From NCBI GenBank assembly GCA_016721735.1, contig JADKHM010000002.1:310001-374000 (forward strand): a DNA stretch of 64,000 nucleotides. Direction: 5' to 3'. This document shows, one piece after another, positions 17,824 to 26,905 of the stretch (its first letter is position 1; each line of letters starts with the position of its first letter). Made by a program: the position numbers and the translations under genes. The notes beneath the pieces are model-generated. The model ran no database searches. It saw only the letters and a program-made list of their open reading frames with translations, and was not told where the DNA came from. This stretch comes from Flavobacterium sp. GTDB taxonomy: Bacteria; Bacteroidota; Bacteroidia; Flavobacteriales; Flavobacteriaceae.

Positions 17824-20800
17824 ATCGCTTTAAGGCAAAATGGGACTTAAAAGTTCTCGATTCTCCTGATCGACTTTGATACGAAACCACAAACCAGTAG
17901 TCGTCAGAAGGCAATAGGTTTCCGTTATATTTTCCCGTCCAACCCTCGCCATATGGAGAAAGCTGCTTGAGTAGTTTGCCGTATCGATCAAAAATTAAGA
18001 TACTTCCTCGTTGGTACGATAGCATGCCTTCTACATTCCAAAAATCATGATAACCATCATCGTTCGGCGTAAAAAACTTTGGAAAATTGAGTGTGGTAAC
18101 TTGCAATTCAAAGTAATTACAACCACTAGTATCTTTCACGCATATGATATGATCACCACCTTGCGCACCAGGAAAAATATTGCTTTCCTGAAATGGACCA
18201 TAATCCATTTGATAAAGAAAATTATCTAAACCTCCCGTAACTTCAACCACAATTTGTTGATTATCCGAAAAATCATCATTAACATAAGCGATGGCCGTGG
18301 CTGGTGGATTCCCAAAAACATTGACATCAATTGTAGTGATACAACCCGTCACGATATTGGTTGCTTGAATTTGATAAATATCGACGTCTGAAGTTATGTA
18401 GAAATAATCTGTAATTGCCAACGGATTACCAGCGTTAGTCCACGTAAATGTATATTCTAGTGGCGATAAACCAGCATCTATTTGAATTGGAAAAAGTGCA
18501 TTACCTAAACTATCCACACACAAAGCATATTCCTTACTTATCGTTTGATTGTTTGAAATGGTAACGGATAATGCAACTGAATTCGCACATTGACCTGCTG
18601 TTGGTAAAAAAGTGTAGACATCGCTGACCATATTACTTATCGTTGGAGGCGACCAGATTCCGACAATACCGTTTGGCGACGTTAAATTCAAAGTAGGCAC
18701 CGCAGCTCCTGCACAAAAACTCATACTTGTAATAAAATCAGGAGTTATTTTCGGTGTAACAACCAAAGTCGAGGTCGTCGTTGTAGCGCATTGTCCCGCA
18801 TTGGGCGAAAAGGTGTACAATTTTGTAGCTGTATTATCTAGCGCTGGAGACCACGTTCCGTTAATTCCATTAGTAGATGTGGTAGGCAATGGCAATATAC
18901 TGTCACCCGAACAAATTGGACTTAGTGGTGCAAAAACGGGAGTAATACTCGAAGGTGTTATTGTAACTGTCAGTACTACTGGAATTGCACATTGACCAGC
19001 ATTTGGCGTAAAAGTATAGTTTCCATTTACGGTATTATCAATCGTTGATGGAGACCAAATCCCAACAATACCATTGGGTGAAGTACTATTTAATGCCGGC
19101 GCAGCAGTTCCAGAACATAACGATAAAGTAGTGGCAAAATTAGGAACTATAGTCGAATTTGTTACCGTGACTGATGTAGTAAAATTTGTAGCACATTGAC
19201 CCGCATTTGGCGTAAAGGTATAGGATCCACTACTGGTATTATCAATGGTTGGTGGTGACCAAACTCCAACAATTCCATTGGGTGAAGTGTTATTTAATAG
19301 TGGCGCTGCATTTCCTGAACACAACGTCAAAGCTGCAGCAAAATTGGGAACTATATTAGAACTCGTTACTGTAACTGATGCTGTAAAATTTGTTGCACAT
19401 TGACCTGCACTTGGTGTAAAGACATATGAGCCACTTGCTGTATTATCTATTGTTGGCGGTGACCAAGTGCCTGATATTCCATTGGGAGAAGTCACATTGA
19501 GCAAAGGAGCAACAGAACCCGAACACAACGTAATTGTTGCAGAAAAATCTGGAACAATATTACTACTCGTAACTGTTACATTCGTAGTAAAACCAGTAGC
19601 ACACTGACCAGAAGTTGGCGTAAAAGTATATGGCCCGTTGATCGTATTGTCGATGACCGAAGGAGCCCAAGTTCCCGACACCCCGTTGGGTGAAGTCAAA
19701 TTTAACACTGGTGCAATCCCGCCAGAACAAATTGTATAAGTGGCTGGAAAATCAGGAATCACCTGTGGAACGATGGTAACGGCTGTGACAAAATTCGCAC
19801 TACATGAACTAGAACTCGGGGTAAAAGTATAATTGCCACTCACTGTATTATTAATTACTGCGGGCGACCAATTACCCGAAACGCCATTTGGAGAAGTCGG
19901 ATTCAAAGTTGGAACCACACTACCTGCGCAAATGGAAAGATTGGGAGGAAAGTCAGGTATAGTGCCTGCAATCACAGTTATAGTTACCGTATCACTTATT
20001 GTATTTCCGCAAGAATTGGTAGCGGTTAGTGTCAGCACTATGGAGCCAGAAGCGGAGAGTGATAAAGTGTAAGTAGGATTCAAAATAGTAGCATCTGAAA
20101 ACGTTCCGCTTGGCGCTGACCATACTAGTGAGGAATAGCCAAGTGAACTTCCCGATAGTGGTAACGTTGTTCCTGGGCAAGCCGTTCCCGACGTAGTTCC
20201 GGCCTCAACAGAAAAAACATCGATGGGCGCCACGCAACCTAAATTACTATATGAGGCATTACCACTTGACGTAAAATTTACGGTTGCACCATTGGCAGCA
20301 CCTGGATTTCCCGCTGCATCTACTAATAGAGAACGGTCATAACTCACTGAATCGTTGCACGAACCAAAAGAAATACTTAAGGTTCTTATTCCACTTGCGG
20401 CATTATAATTTCCAAAATGTCCAGCGGTAATCGTCGTGTTATTCTGAAAAATAATATAGACATCTTGCGTTAATGCGCCAAATGCGTTTGCAGTTAGACT
20501 AAAGTTAGGACTGGTAATCAGTATTACTTCTTTATTTGCTGGAATTGCACCAGCCGTAGGTTGAATCAGCCGACCACAACCGCCAAGCGCGGTAATCTGA
20601 GCGTTCAAAGTAGCGACTTTCGAGTTTGTCGTAGCATTTTGAACCAATCCTTGCCACGAATTACTTGGCCAATTGACGTTCATTCCAGATATATTAACGG
20701 CACTGCCTCCTATCTTAAAACGAACCATTTCATTAAATCCTTCATCACCTGAATCATCACAGGCGTCGACAAGAATCGTCTCAATTTGAAAACACTGTGA

Positions 20801-20872
20801 AAATGTATTGACAGAGGAGAAAGTAAATAATAAAAGCAGAACAACAGCTCGAAAACTAAATGGACAGGTCAT
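17822..20872 (-). CDS. Gliding-motility-associated repeat protein with T9SS type B sorting domain
   Basis: A signal peptide (ending NTFSQ) leads a protein of 1016 residues. An N-terminal domain (ETILVDACDDSGDEGFNEMV...) is of a kind found in many flavobacterial surface proteins. After an Ig-like segment, seven repeats of about 68 residues follow (CSG...P.LN.TSPNGI.GTWSP..IDNT..G.YTFTP..GQCA). The C-terminus (FPKFFTPNDDGYHDFWNVEG...IFDRYGKLLKQL...SHFALKR) is the CHU_C/type B T9SS sorting domain, which directs export through the type IX system and surface attachment. It is probably an adhesin; the ligand is unknown. The gene is monocistronic and convergent with htpG. Confidence 0.9.
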   Translation of the reverse strand: MTCPFSFRAVVLLLLFTFSSVNTFSQCFQIETILVDACDDSGDEGFNEMVRFKIGGSAVNISGMNVNWPSNSWQGLVQNATTNSKVATLNAQITALGGCGRLIQPTAGAIPANKEVILITSPNFSLTANAFGALTQDVYIIFQNNTTITAGHFGNYNAASGIRTLSISFGSCNDSVSYDRSLLVDAAGNPGAANGATVNFTSSGNASYSNLGCVAPIDVFSVEAGTTSGTACPGTTLPLSGSSLGYSSLVWSAPSGTFSDATILNPTYTLSLSASGSIVLTLTATNSCGNTISDTVTITVIAGTIPDFPPNLSICAGSVVPTLNPTSPNGVSGNWSPAVINNTVSGNYTFTPSSSSCSANFVTAVTIVPQVIPDFPATYTICSGGIAPVLNLTSPNGVSGTWAPSVIDNTINGPYTFTPTSGQCATGFTTNVTVTSSNIVPDFSATITLCSGSVAPLLNVTSPNGISGTWSPPTIDNTASGSYVFTPSAGQCATNFTASVTVTSSNIVPNFAAALTLCSGNAAPLLNNTSPNGIVGVWSPPTIDNTSSGSYTFTPNAGQCATNFTTSVTVTNSTIVPNFATTLSLCSGTAAPALNSTSPNGIVGIWSPSTIDNTVNGNYTFTPNAGQCAIPVVLTVTITPSSITPVFAPLSPICSGDSILPLPTTSTNGINGTWSPALDNTATKLYTFSPNAGQCATTTTSTLVVTPKITPDFITSMSFCAGAAVPTLNLTSPNGIVGIWSPPTISNMVSDVYTFLPTAGQCANSVALSVTISNNQTISKEYALCVDSLGNALFPIQIDAGLSPLEYTFTWTNAGNPLAITDYFYITSDVDIYQIQATNIVTGCITTIDVNVFGNPPATAIAYVNDDFSDNQQIVVEVTGGLDNFLYQMDYGPFQESNIFPGAQGGDHIICVKDTSGCNYFELQVTTLNFPKFFTPNDDGYHDFWNVEGMLSYQRGSILIFDRYGKLLKQLSPYGEGWTGKYNGNLLPSDDYWFVVSYQSRSGESRTFKSHFALKR
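18545..19961 (-). repeat. Seven tandem repeats of about 200 bp inside the type B-sorted protein
   Basis: Each unit codes for about 68 residues with the core TSPNGI.G.WSP and a closing GQCA. The middle units (3 to 5) are the most alike. Confidence 0.88.
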
Positions 20873-21034
20873 TTAACATCTAAATTTGAGGCTGCAATTT
20901 ACTACTATTTGAAAATCTAATACTATGAAAAATTGTATTTAACGATTCCTTATTCTTAGCCGATAGAATTCCCATAATGTTCCCAAAACTTAGCAAGAAA
21001 AAACCTAAATTTACCATTGTTAAAAACGACATAA

Positions 21035-21436
21035 ATGACATTATCTTTAGCTACTCCAGCCCTCTTATTTTCAGCTACCTCCTTAATTCTATTGGCTTAC
21101 ACCAATCGATTTTTGACGATTGCACAAATTGTACGTGGGCTTAAAAAGACCTACGATGAAGTCCAAAATAAGAGTATTTTGCTAGAAATAAAGAATCTCA
21201 ATTTACGATTGACACTCATTCGATATATGCAACTTTTTGGCGTTTTGTCTTTATTTTTGTCGGTATTTGCGATGCTGCTACTTTTTCTAGAATCTCCCAC
21301 TGCAGGAATCTACTTGTTTGGTCTGAGCTTGTTGAGCCTGTTGATTTCGCTTGGAATTTCATTCTGGGAAATTAGTATTTCAGTTACGGCGTTGCGTTTG
21401 CATTTAAAAGATTTAATCGAAACAAAAAACGAATAA
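21035..21436 (+). CDS. DUF2721-type small membrane protein
   Basis: The 133 residues start MTLSLATPALLFSATSLILL, which is the conserved N-terminus of DUF2721 proteins. Three hydrophobic segments (about 8-25, 65-85, 90-110) surround a polar helix (IVRGLKKTYDEVQNKS). It is an inner-membrane protein of unknown function. Its stop overlaps the start of the AlkB-like gene (TAATG), so the two are translationally coupled. Confidence 0.85.
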   Translation: MTLSLATPALLFSATSLILLAYTNRFLTIAQIVRGLKKTYDEVQNKSILLEIKNLNLRLTLIRYMQLFGVLSLFLSVFAMLLLFLESPTAGIYLFGLSLLSLLISLGISFWEISISVTALRLHLKDLIETKNE

Positions 21437-22038
21437 TGAGTTCCCTTTTTCCAGCTGAACCTATATCGCTGCAGCTTCCCGATGCGGACATCGTTTATTT
21501 TCCTTCTTTTTTTAGTAGTGAAGTTGCCGCAGATTTATATCTCGACTTGTTACGTGAAATTCCTTGGCAACAAGACAACATCAAAGTTTTCGGAAAAGAG
21601 CATGCCCAACCCCGATTGACGGCTTTGTTTGGAAATGATGCCAAGCCATATTCCTATTCAAACATTACTATGCAACCGAAGCCATGGAATTTGTTGCTTC
21701 AAAAAATAAAATATCATGTAGAAAGTGTTGCTGAAATAAATTTCACGACGGTTTTACTCAACTATTATAGAGACGGAAAAGACAGCAACGGTTGGCATTC
21801 GGATAACGAAAAAGAATTAGGTTTAAATCCGACAATTGCTTCCGTAAGTTTGGGTTCGGAAAGAATGTTTCAACTCAAACACAACACCGATCCGTCACTC
21901 AGGCAAAATATACTGTTAGAAAACGGCAGTTTGCTCATCATGAAAGGCGCAACGCAGCACCACTGGAAGCATCAAATTCCCAAAACAAGCAAGCCTATTG
22001 GCGGTCGTATCAACCTTACTTTTCGAGTGATTCATTAA
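21436..22038 (+). CDS. AlkB-like 2-oxoglutarate/Fe(II)-dependent dioxygenase
   Basis: The 200-residue protein has the AlkB fold signatures: PRLTALFGN early, the iron ligands His121-x-Asp123 (GWHSDNE) and His179 (HHWKHQ), and the closing GRINLTFR with the 2-oxoglutarate-binding Arg. AlkB proteins repair alkylated bases in DNA or RNA by oxidative demethylation. The gene overlaps the DUF2721 gene by one base and is followed after 25 bp by a fatty-acid-hydroxylase-type gene. Confidence 0.9.
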   Translation: MSSLFPAEPISLQLPDADIVYFPSFFSSEVAADLYLDLLREIPWQQDNIKVFGKEHAQPRLTALFGNDAKPYSYSNITMQPKPWNLLLQKIKYHVESVAEINFTTVLLNYYRDGKDSNGWHSDNEKELGLNPTIASVSLGSERMFQLKHNTDPSLRQNILLENGSLLIMKGATQHHWKHQIPKTSKPIGGRINLTFRVIH

Positions 22039-22063
22039 TATACAATTCTAAATAAGTAAATAT

Positions 22064-22891
22064 ATGAATGAAATAATCAGCTATTTTGAACATATTCCTT
22101 CCGCGCACCGAAGTTTAATACTTGTTGCTGGCATCACGTTATTTTGGTGGCTGGAGAAAGCGTTTCCGATGTTTCAATTTCAATATCACAAATGGCAGCA
22201 CGCAGGAATTAATTTCTTTTTCACTTTTACGACTATTGTTATCAATTTTATACTGGCGTTTCTTCTACTCTCTACTAGTACGTGGACAGAAAAACACCAT
22301 TTTGGAATTTTGAATTGGTTACCAGAAATGAATCCAATAATAACTTGTATCATTGGCATTCTACTACTCGATTTTATTGGCGCCTATCTCATTCACTATA
22401 TTGAACATAAAGTACCTTTTTTATGGCGATTTCATCTTATTCATCACACCGATACGTGGATAGACACTACTTCCGCCAACAGACACCATCCTGGAGAAAG
22501 TGTACTGAGATTTGCATTTACATGCGCTGGCGTATGGATTGTTGGTAGCCCCATGTGGTTAGCATTTATGTACCAAACGCTATCGCTTGTCGCTACACAA
22601 TTTAGTCATGCCAATATTAGATTACCCAAAAAATTAGATAAGGTGCTTTGCCTCTTTATCGTAACGCCAGACATGCATAAAATGCATCATCATTACCTTT
22701 TACCTTACACAGATAGTAATTACGGAAACATATTCTCTCTTTGGGATCGAACTTTCGGCACTTATAAATCGCTGTCAACCGACAAAATCATCTTTGGAAT
22801 TGACACTTATCGAGAAGCCCGTGAGCACAATAGCGTTGCATCACTGCTGAAAATACCATTTGGGAAGTATCGAAACAGTACGATTAAATAA
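22064..22891 (+). CDS. Sterol desaturase/fatty acid hydroxylase superfamily membrane protein
   Basis: The protein has 275 residues and about four transmembrane segments, with the histidine clusters of the di-iron membrane hydroxylases: HYIEHKVPFLWRFHLIHH, RHHPGE and HKMHHHY. They fit oxidation of a lipid substrate at the inner membrane. The substrate cannot be told from sequence; flavobacterial homologues are annotated only at superfamily level. It is the last gene of a probable three-gene unit starting with the DUF2721 gene. Confidence 0.88.
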   Translation: MNEIISYFEHIPSAHRSLILVAGITLFWWLEKAFPMFQFQYHKWQHAGINFFFTFTTIVINFILAFLLLSTSTWTEKHHFGILNWLPEMNPIITCIIGILLLDFIGAYLIHYIEHKVPFLWRFHLIHHTDTWIDTTSANRHHPGESVLRFAFTCAGVWIVGSPMWLAFMYQTLSLVATQFSHANIRLPKKLDKVLCLFIVTPDMHKMHHHYLLPYTDSNYGNIFSLWDRTFGTYKSLSTDKIIFGIDTYREAREHNSVASLLKIPFGKYRNSTIK

Positions 22892-22987
22892 AAAAAATAA
22901 AATCGATTGTATAAAGTAATTGGATTTTTTCTTAATATTGAATTACAATTAGTAACCTTTAAAAAAAGTTGAATTAATTTTCAAAGA

Positions 22988-23266
22988 ATGAAAAAGAGTA
23001 AACGTATCGAATTGACTTGGGAGCAAAACGAAAGACTTATCACCTTGGCTTTAGAAGAACGAAATCCTTACGAAATCATCAAAAAGGAATTAGGCATTGA
23101 CGAAAAAGATGTCCTAGAGATCATGAAGAAAAAATTGCCAGCGGACAAATTTGAAATCTGGAAAAAGAAGGCCAACGCGGCGAAACCAAAACCAAAACAA
23201 ATCAAGATTGACGATTTTGATGATGATTTAGACGGCAAATACTACATAAAAAATAAACTAGATTAA
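22988..23266 (+). CDS. TIGR03643/DUF2805-type small conserved protein
   Basis: The 92 residues start KRIELTWEQNERLITLALEE and contain a helix-turn-helix-like middle (NPYEIIKKELGIDEKDVLEIM) and a Lys-rich tail. This matches the small DUF2805 (TIGR03643) family, whose function is unknown. It has its own short leader and a terminator directly downstream. Confidence 0.82.
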   Translation: MKKSKRIELTWEQNERLITLALEERNPYEIIKKELGIDEKDVLEIMKKKLPADKFEIWKKKANAAKPKPKQIKIDDFDDDLDGKYYIKNKLD

Positions 23267-23273
23267 AAAAGAG

Positions 23274-23302
23274 AACTCTTGTTATGCAAGAGTTTTTTTT
23301 TG
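23274..23302 (+). terminator. Terminator after the TIGR03643-type gene
   Basis: AACTCTTG pairs with CAAGAGTT around a five-base loop, followed by nine T. Confidence 0.9.
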
Positions 23303-23375
23303 TTTACAGCTCAGGTATTTCTTTGAACTTTCTTAAAACTTACAGAAATAAAAGATAGATACTGAAACAATTTTA

Positions 23376-23383
23376 TACATTTG
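23376..23383 (+). promoter_or_regulatory. -7 promoter element for the M61 peptidase gene
   Basis: TACATTTG matches TAnnTTTG and would start a leader of about 25 bases. No -33 TTG is found at the usual distance. Confidence 0.5.
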
Positions 23384-23412
23384 GCAGCTCATCAGAAATG
23401 AATAATTAACCT

Positions 23413-25248
23413 ATGAAAAAAAGTATTCTATTAGTTCTTTTTACAATTTGCATTCATCAAATAAGCGTGTTTGGTCAATCAAAAGAACTTGTACAAGTCA
23501 CTGTTGACCTGCAATCCATCGAAAATGACAAAGTTACTGTTACGGTAACACCTCCAAAAATAAAAACTTCCGAAATTGTTTTTCATTTTCCTAAAACAGT
23601 TCCTGGGACGTATTCGGCGGATAATTTCGGTTTATACATAGAAAATTTTAAAGTCTATGACAAAATCGGAGCGTACTTAACGGCCACAAAAATTGATGAC
23701 AATTCATGGAAAATTGCGAATGCGACCAAAATAGGAACTATATCTTATCAAGTAAATGATACTTACGATATAGAATCTACGCACGAGATCTTTTCGCCAG
23801 TTGGCAGTAATATTGAAGTGGGAAAAAACATCATGCTCAACACGCATTGTTTTGTTGGTTTCTTTGATGGATTTGCGAGTACAAGTTACAAAGTCACCGT
23901 AACACATCCTGAATCATTGTGGGGCGCAACCTCACTAACTGATACCGATTCTAATAATAAGAGCGACGTTTTTACAGTTTCTCGTTACGCCGAATTGGTG
24001 GAAAACCCAATCATGTACGGTAAGCCGGATTACACCACTTTTACCATCAATGACATGCAAATACTAATAGCGGTTTACTCTCCAAATGGTGTTCATACCG
24101 CTGAGGGAATTACGCCAGCAATGAAGTCGATGATGACCGCACAGAAGAACTTCTTGGGGAAATTCAACAGTACAAAAAAATATAGCATTCTAGTATATTT
24201 ATCAGATGTTCAAAACGAAAATGACGCGCACGGATTCGGCGCACTAGAACATCCAACAGCAACAACAGTTGTCATGCCTGAAGCAATGGGAATCGACGAA
24301 TTGGGCGAACAATTGAAAGATGTCGTTTCGCATGAGTTTTTTCATATCGTAACGCCGTTGACGATTCATTCAAAAGAAATTCAAGATTTTGATTATACCA
24401 ATCCAAAAATGTCTGAGCATTTATGGATGTATGAAGGAGTTACTGAATATTTTGCCAACTTGTTCCAAATCAATCAAGGGCTGATTTCGGAGTCTGATTT
24501 TTATGTTCGAATGGCAGCAAAGATTTCTAACGCCAACAATATGGATGACACGATGCCATTTACTAAAATGAGTGCGAATGTTTTGACAAAACCATACAAA
24601 GACCAATACTTGAACGTTTATGAAAAAGGTGCCTTAATTGGCATGTGTATCGATATCATCATTCGCGAAAAAAGTAATGGCACCCGCGGTATTTTAGATT
24701 TGATGCAAAAATTATCTCAAGAGTACGGTGTTTCTAAGGCCTTTAACGACGATGAACTTTTTGCAAAAATAACCACACTTACTTACCCTGAGGTTGGTCA
24801 GTTTTTAAAAACATACGTTTCGGGCGCTACGCCAATTCCTTACAACGAATTTCTAAGCAAAGTGGGCGTTTCTCAAAAAATCATCAAGGGCTTTGGTAAT
24901 CCATTCCTGAAAGGTCAAGTACCTACAATTACCGTTAACCAACAGACGAAAGAGATTATTGTGTTGCCTGCAGAAAAACTTAATGAATTTTATACGGAAC
25001 TCGGAATTCAAGCGGGAGATGTTTTAACCGAAATTAATGCTACAAAATATTCCTTGGACAACATCTACGACTTAATTACTTCTAGTCAATTGTGGAAAAA
25101 TGATGATCCGATAACAGTCAAAATTAGCCGTAACGGCAAAGAGCAATTGATTACTGGAAAAACAAAAATGCCAAGTGAGGATAATATTGGTTATGAATTT
25201 ACCGATGCAGCTAAGAGCAATCTAAAAAATTCTTGGTTGAAAGGCTAA
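23413..25248 (+). CDS. M61-family metallopeptidase with C-terminal PDZ domain
   Basis: The 611-residue protein has a signal peptide ending SVFGQ. An N-terminal beta domain is followed by a catalytic domain with the zinc motif HEFFH (His307, Glu308, His311) and the downstream ligand region MYEGVTEYF (Glu341 likely). A PDZ-like domain occupies the C-terminus (about residues 490-590, GIQAGDVLTEINATK). M61 peptidases are glycyl-type aminopeptidases; the location here is periplasmic or surface. The gene is monocistronic with its own promoter element and terminator. Confidence 0.92.
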   Translation: MKKSILLVLFTICIHQISVFGQSKELVQVTVDLQSIENDKVTVTVTPPKIKTSEIVFHFPKTVPGTYSADNFGLYIENFKVYDKIGAYLTATKIDDNSWKIANATKIGTISYQVNDTYDIESTHEIFSPVGSNIEVGKNIMLNTHCFVGFFDGFASTSYKVTVTHPESLWGATSLTDTDSNNKSDVFTVSRYAELVENPIMYGKPDYTTFTINDMQILIAVYSPNGVHTAEGITPAMKSMMTAQKNFLGKFNSTKKYSILVYLSDVQNENDAHGFGALEHPTATTVVMPEAMGIDELGEQLKDVVSHEFFHIVTPLTIHSKEIQDFDYTNPKMSEHLWMYEGVTEYFANLFQINQGLISESDFYVRMAAKISNANNMDDTMPFTKMSANVLTKPYKDQYLNVYEKGALIGMCIDIIIREKSNGTRGILDLMQKLSQEYGVSKAFNDDELFAKITTLTYPEVGQFLKTYVSGATPIPYNEFLSKVGVSQKIIKGFGNPFLKGQVPTITVNQQTKEIIVLPAEKLNEFYTELGIQAGDVLTEINATKYSLDNIYDLITSSQLWKNDDPITVKISRNGKEQLITGKTKMPSEDNIGYEFTDAAKSNLKNSWLKG

Positions 25249-25271
25249 CAGTAGATTTTTGAATAATAAAA

Positions 25272-25306
25272 AATCCCCATTCTTCTCCAAGTTTGGGGAT
25301 TTTTTG
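25272..25306 (+). terminator. Terminator after the M61 peptidase gene
   Basis: AATCCCCA pairs with TGGGGATT and is followed by six T. Confidence 0.9.
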
Positions 25307-25310
25307 TAAA

Positions 25311-25340
25311 TAAAAAAACCACCACAAAACTGTGATGGTT
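25311..25340 (-). terminator. Terminator after tRNA-Thr
   Basis: On the minus strand AACCATCAC pairs with GTGGTGGTT (one wobble) directly after the tRNA 3' end, followed by a T run. Confidence 0.85.
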
Positions 25341-25342
25341 TT

Positions 25343-25419
25343 TGGAGCCGGCGGAGGGACTCGAACCCACGACCTGCTGATTACAAATCAGCTGCTCTAG
25401 CCAACTGAGCTACGCTGGC
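25343..25419 (-). tRNA. tRNA-Thr (anticodon TGT)
   Basis: The cloverleaf is complete. The acceptor strand is GCCAGCG, the anticodon stem CTGA/TCAG with loop TTTGTAA gives anticodon TGT, and the T loop is TTCGAGT. The 3' CCA is encoded. Two mismatches stand out: A4 faces C69 in the acceptor stem, and position 50 U faces U64 in the T stem. It has a strong promoter (25435-25464) and its own terminator. Confidence 0.97.
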
Positions 25420-25434
25420 GACGTATTTCGATTG

Positions 25435-25464
25435 CAAATATAGAAGTCCATTTTAAATATGCAA
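25435..25464 (-). promoter_or_regulatory. Promoter of tRNA-Thr
   Basis: TTG-N19-TATATTTG on the minus strand matches the Bacteroidota housekeeping consensus exactly and would start RNA shortly before the tRNA 5' end. Confidence 0.85.
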
Positions 25465-25494
25465 AATAAAACGAAACTTTTTTAGCACAATATT

Positions 25495-25764
25495 TTACTG
25501 TAAAGCGTTAATTTTAACAATCAATTGATTTGCAGCTTGTTCTAATTCTTGATTGATTTGTTTAAAGTGTGCTTTTTTGTTCTCCACTTTCTTAGCATTT
25601 ACTTTTGCAATCAAATTGTCGAATGACGCAATCGCTTCATCGATTAATGCATTGGTTTCTGCAGTTGGTTTTCCGGTAGTAGACATTTCAAACAAATAAA
25701 CTGCTTCAATAATATCTCCTAAAACGAAATTGATGTCTTTTTTTAGATTCTTAACATTTGCCAT
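25495..25764 (-). CDS. Small conserved hypothetical protein, helical
   Basis: I do not recognise a function. The 89-residue product starts MANVKNLKKDINFVLGDIIEAVYLFE and is predicted to be all helical with a Lys/Glu/Gln-rich second half (coiled-coil-like). The frame is open to 25809, but the promoter at 25799-25827 lies inside that extension, so ATG 25764 must be the start. The gene follows manA on the same strand but has its own promoter overlapping the manA stop region. Similar small proteins occur across Flavobacteriia. Confidence 0.82.
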   Translation of the reverse strand: MANVKNLKKDINFVLGDIIEAVYLFEMSTTGKPTAETNALIDEAIASFDNLIAKVNAKKVENKKAHFKQINQELEQAANQLIVKINALQ

Positions 25765-25798
25765 AATAATGGGTATTTTTTTGATTTTAATTCGCGGG

Positions 25799-25827
25799 CA
25801 AAAGTACACCTATTTTTTCTATCACAA
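25799..25827 (-). promoter_or_regulatory. Promoter of the small helical protein gene
   Basis: TTG-N18-TACTTTTG on the minus strand, a full consensus match; the predicted start of transcription is about 30 bases before ATG 25764. Confidence 0.85.
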
Positions 25828-25828
25828 A

Positions 25829-26791
25829 CTATTTAATATAAATTTCTAATATTGAGGCATTCCCATCAAATTGGTAACTCGAGATTGCAGCAGGAATCAA
25901 AATGGTGTCTCCAGCACTATAAGTGTATTCTATTCCGTCTTGTTTCAGCGTAAAGCTACCCGCAGTACACATATAAACATGAAAAGTCGACCCATCTTTT
26001 ACAAAATTCATCGTTCCGCTAAGAGGAATGAAATTGGTCGTAAAATAATTACAATCGACCATTTCGTTCGAGGTGTTTTCCTGCTTCTGATAATGTTTTT
26101 GAGCTTCAATTCTCTTATAGTTGATGGCATCAAGTGCAAGATCGACATGCAACTCTCTTGTATTTCCGTTCGCATCAACGCGATCAAAATCATAGAGTCT
26201 GTACGTGATATCAGAAGTTTGTTGTATTTCAGCGATTAATAATCCAGCGCCAATCGCATGAACCGTTCCAGTCTCTAAGAAGAAAACATCTCCAACTTGA
26301 ACTGGAACCGTATCTAAAATTGAAAGTAAGGTTTTGCTATTGAGATTCTCAACATATTCCGCCGCATTTGAATCTTTTTTGAAACCAACAATCAAACTCG
26401 AATTTGCATCTGCTTGCATGACATACCACATCTCCGTTTTTCCAAATGAATTGTGGCGCTCTTTAGCCAATTGGTCGTTGGGATGCACTTGAATTGACAA
26501 ATCTTCTCTAGCATCTAAATATTTAAAAAGCAATGGAAACTGTTTGCCAAAATGCGCAAATACACGAGTTCCAAGTACTTCTTGCGGAAATTGGTCGATT
26601 ATTTCAGTTAAAGATTTACCAGAAAAATCACCGTTTGCGATGGTACTTACGTCGCCCCCCACAGTTGACAATTCCCAACTTTCTCCTGTAATATCTGAAG
26701 TGATTGGCTTGTTTAAAATCGATTTTAACTTGGTGCCACCCCAAATTCGATCTTTAAGAATGGGTTGGAATTGTAGTGGATAAAATTTCAT
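25829..26791 (-). CDS. manA: Mannose-6-phosphate isomerase, class I
   Basis: The 320-residue protein belongs to the cupin-type phosphomannose isomerases that interconvert fructose-6-P and mannose-6-P, feeding GDP-mannose and glycan synthesis. Zinc-site motifs are present: IQVHPND, KTEMWYV, and ETGTVHAIG, followed by EIQQTSDITYRLYDF. A second, degenerate cupin forms the C-terminus. Its length is usual for the short bacterial class. It is monocistronic in the minus orientation, with 114 bp separating it from the bcp operon end. Confidence 0.94.
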   Translation of the reverse strand: MKFYPLQFQPILKDRIWGGTKLKSILNKPITSDITGESWELSTVGGDVSTIANGDFSGKSLTEIIDQFPQEVLGTRVFAHFGKQFPLLFKYLDAREDLSIQVHPNDQLAKERHNSFGKTEMWYVMQADANSSLIVGFKKDSNAAEYVENLNSKTLLSILDTVPVQVGDVFFLETGTVHAIGAGLLIAEIQQTSDITYRLYDFDRVDANGNTRELHVDLALDAINYKRIEAQKHYQKQENTSNEMVDCNYFTTNFIPLSGTMNFVKDGSTFHVYMCTAGSFTLKQDGIEYTYSAGDTILIPAAISSYQFDGNASILEIYIK

Positions 26792-26905
26792 TTGCTTTTA
26801 ATTTGAGGATAAAATTATAAAAACTATTGGTAACAGCTTACTCATTGCTACATTCCTCGTTTTTCTTTCGACGAATAACCAATAGCTATAGACATAGTAA
26901 TTTAT

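Noticed and set aside
25329..25345. Plus-strand gene reading through the tRNA region
   Set aside because: The hairpin and T run here belong to the tRNA terminator on the minus strand; no ORF is present.
26824..26885. 8-bp inverted repeat CTATTGGT/ACCAATAG in the gap between manA and bcp
   Set aside because: 46-base loop and no T run; not convincing as a terminator or operator.
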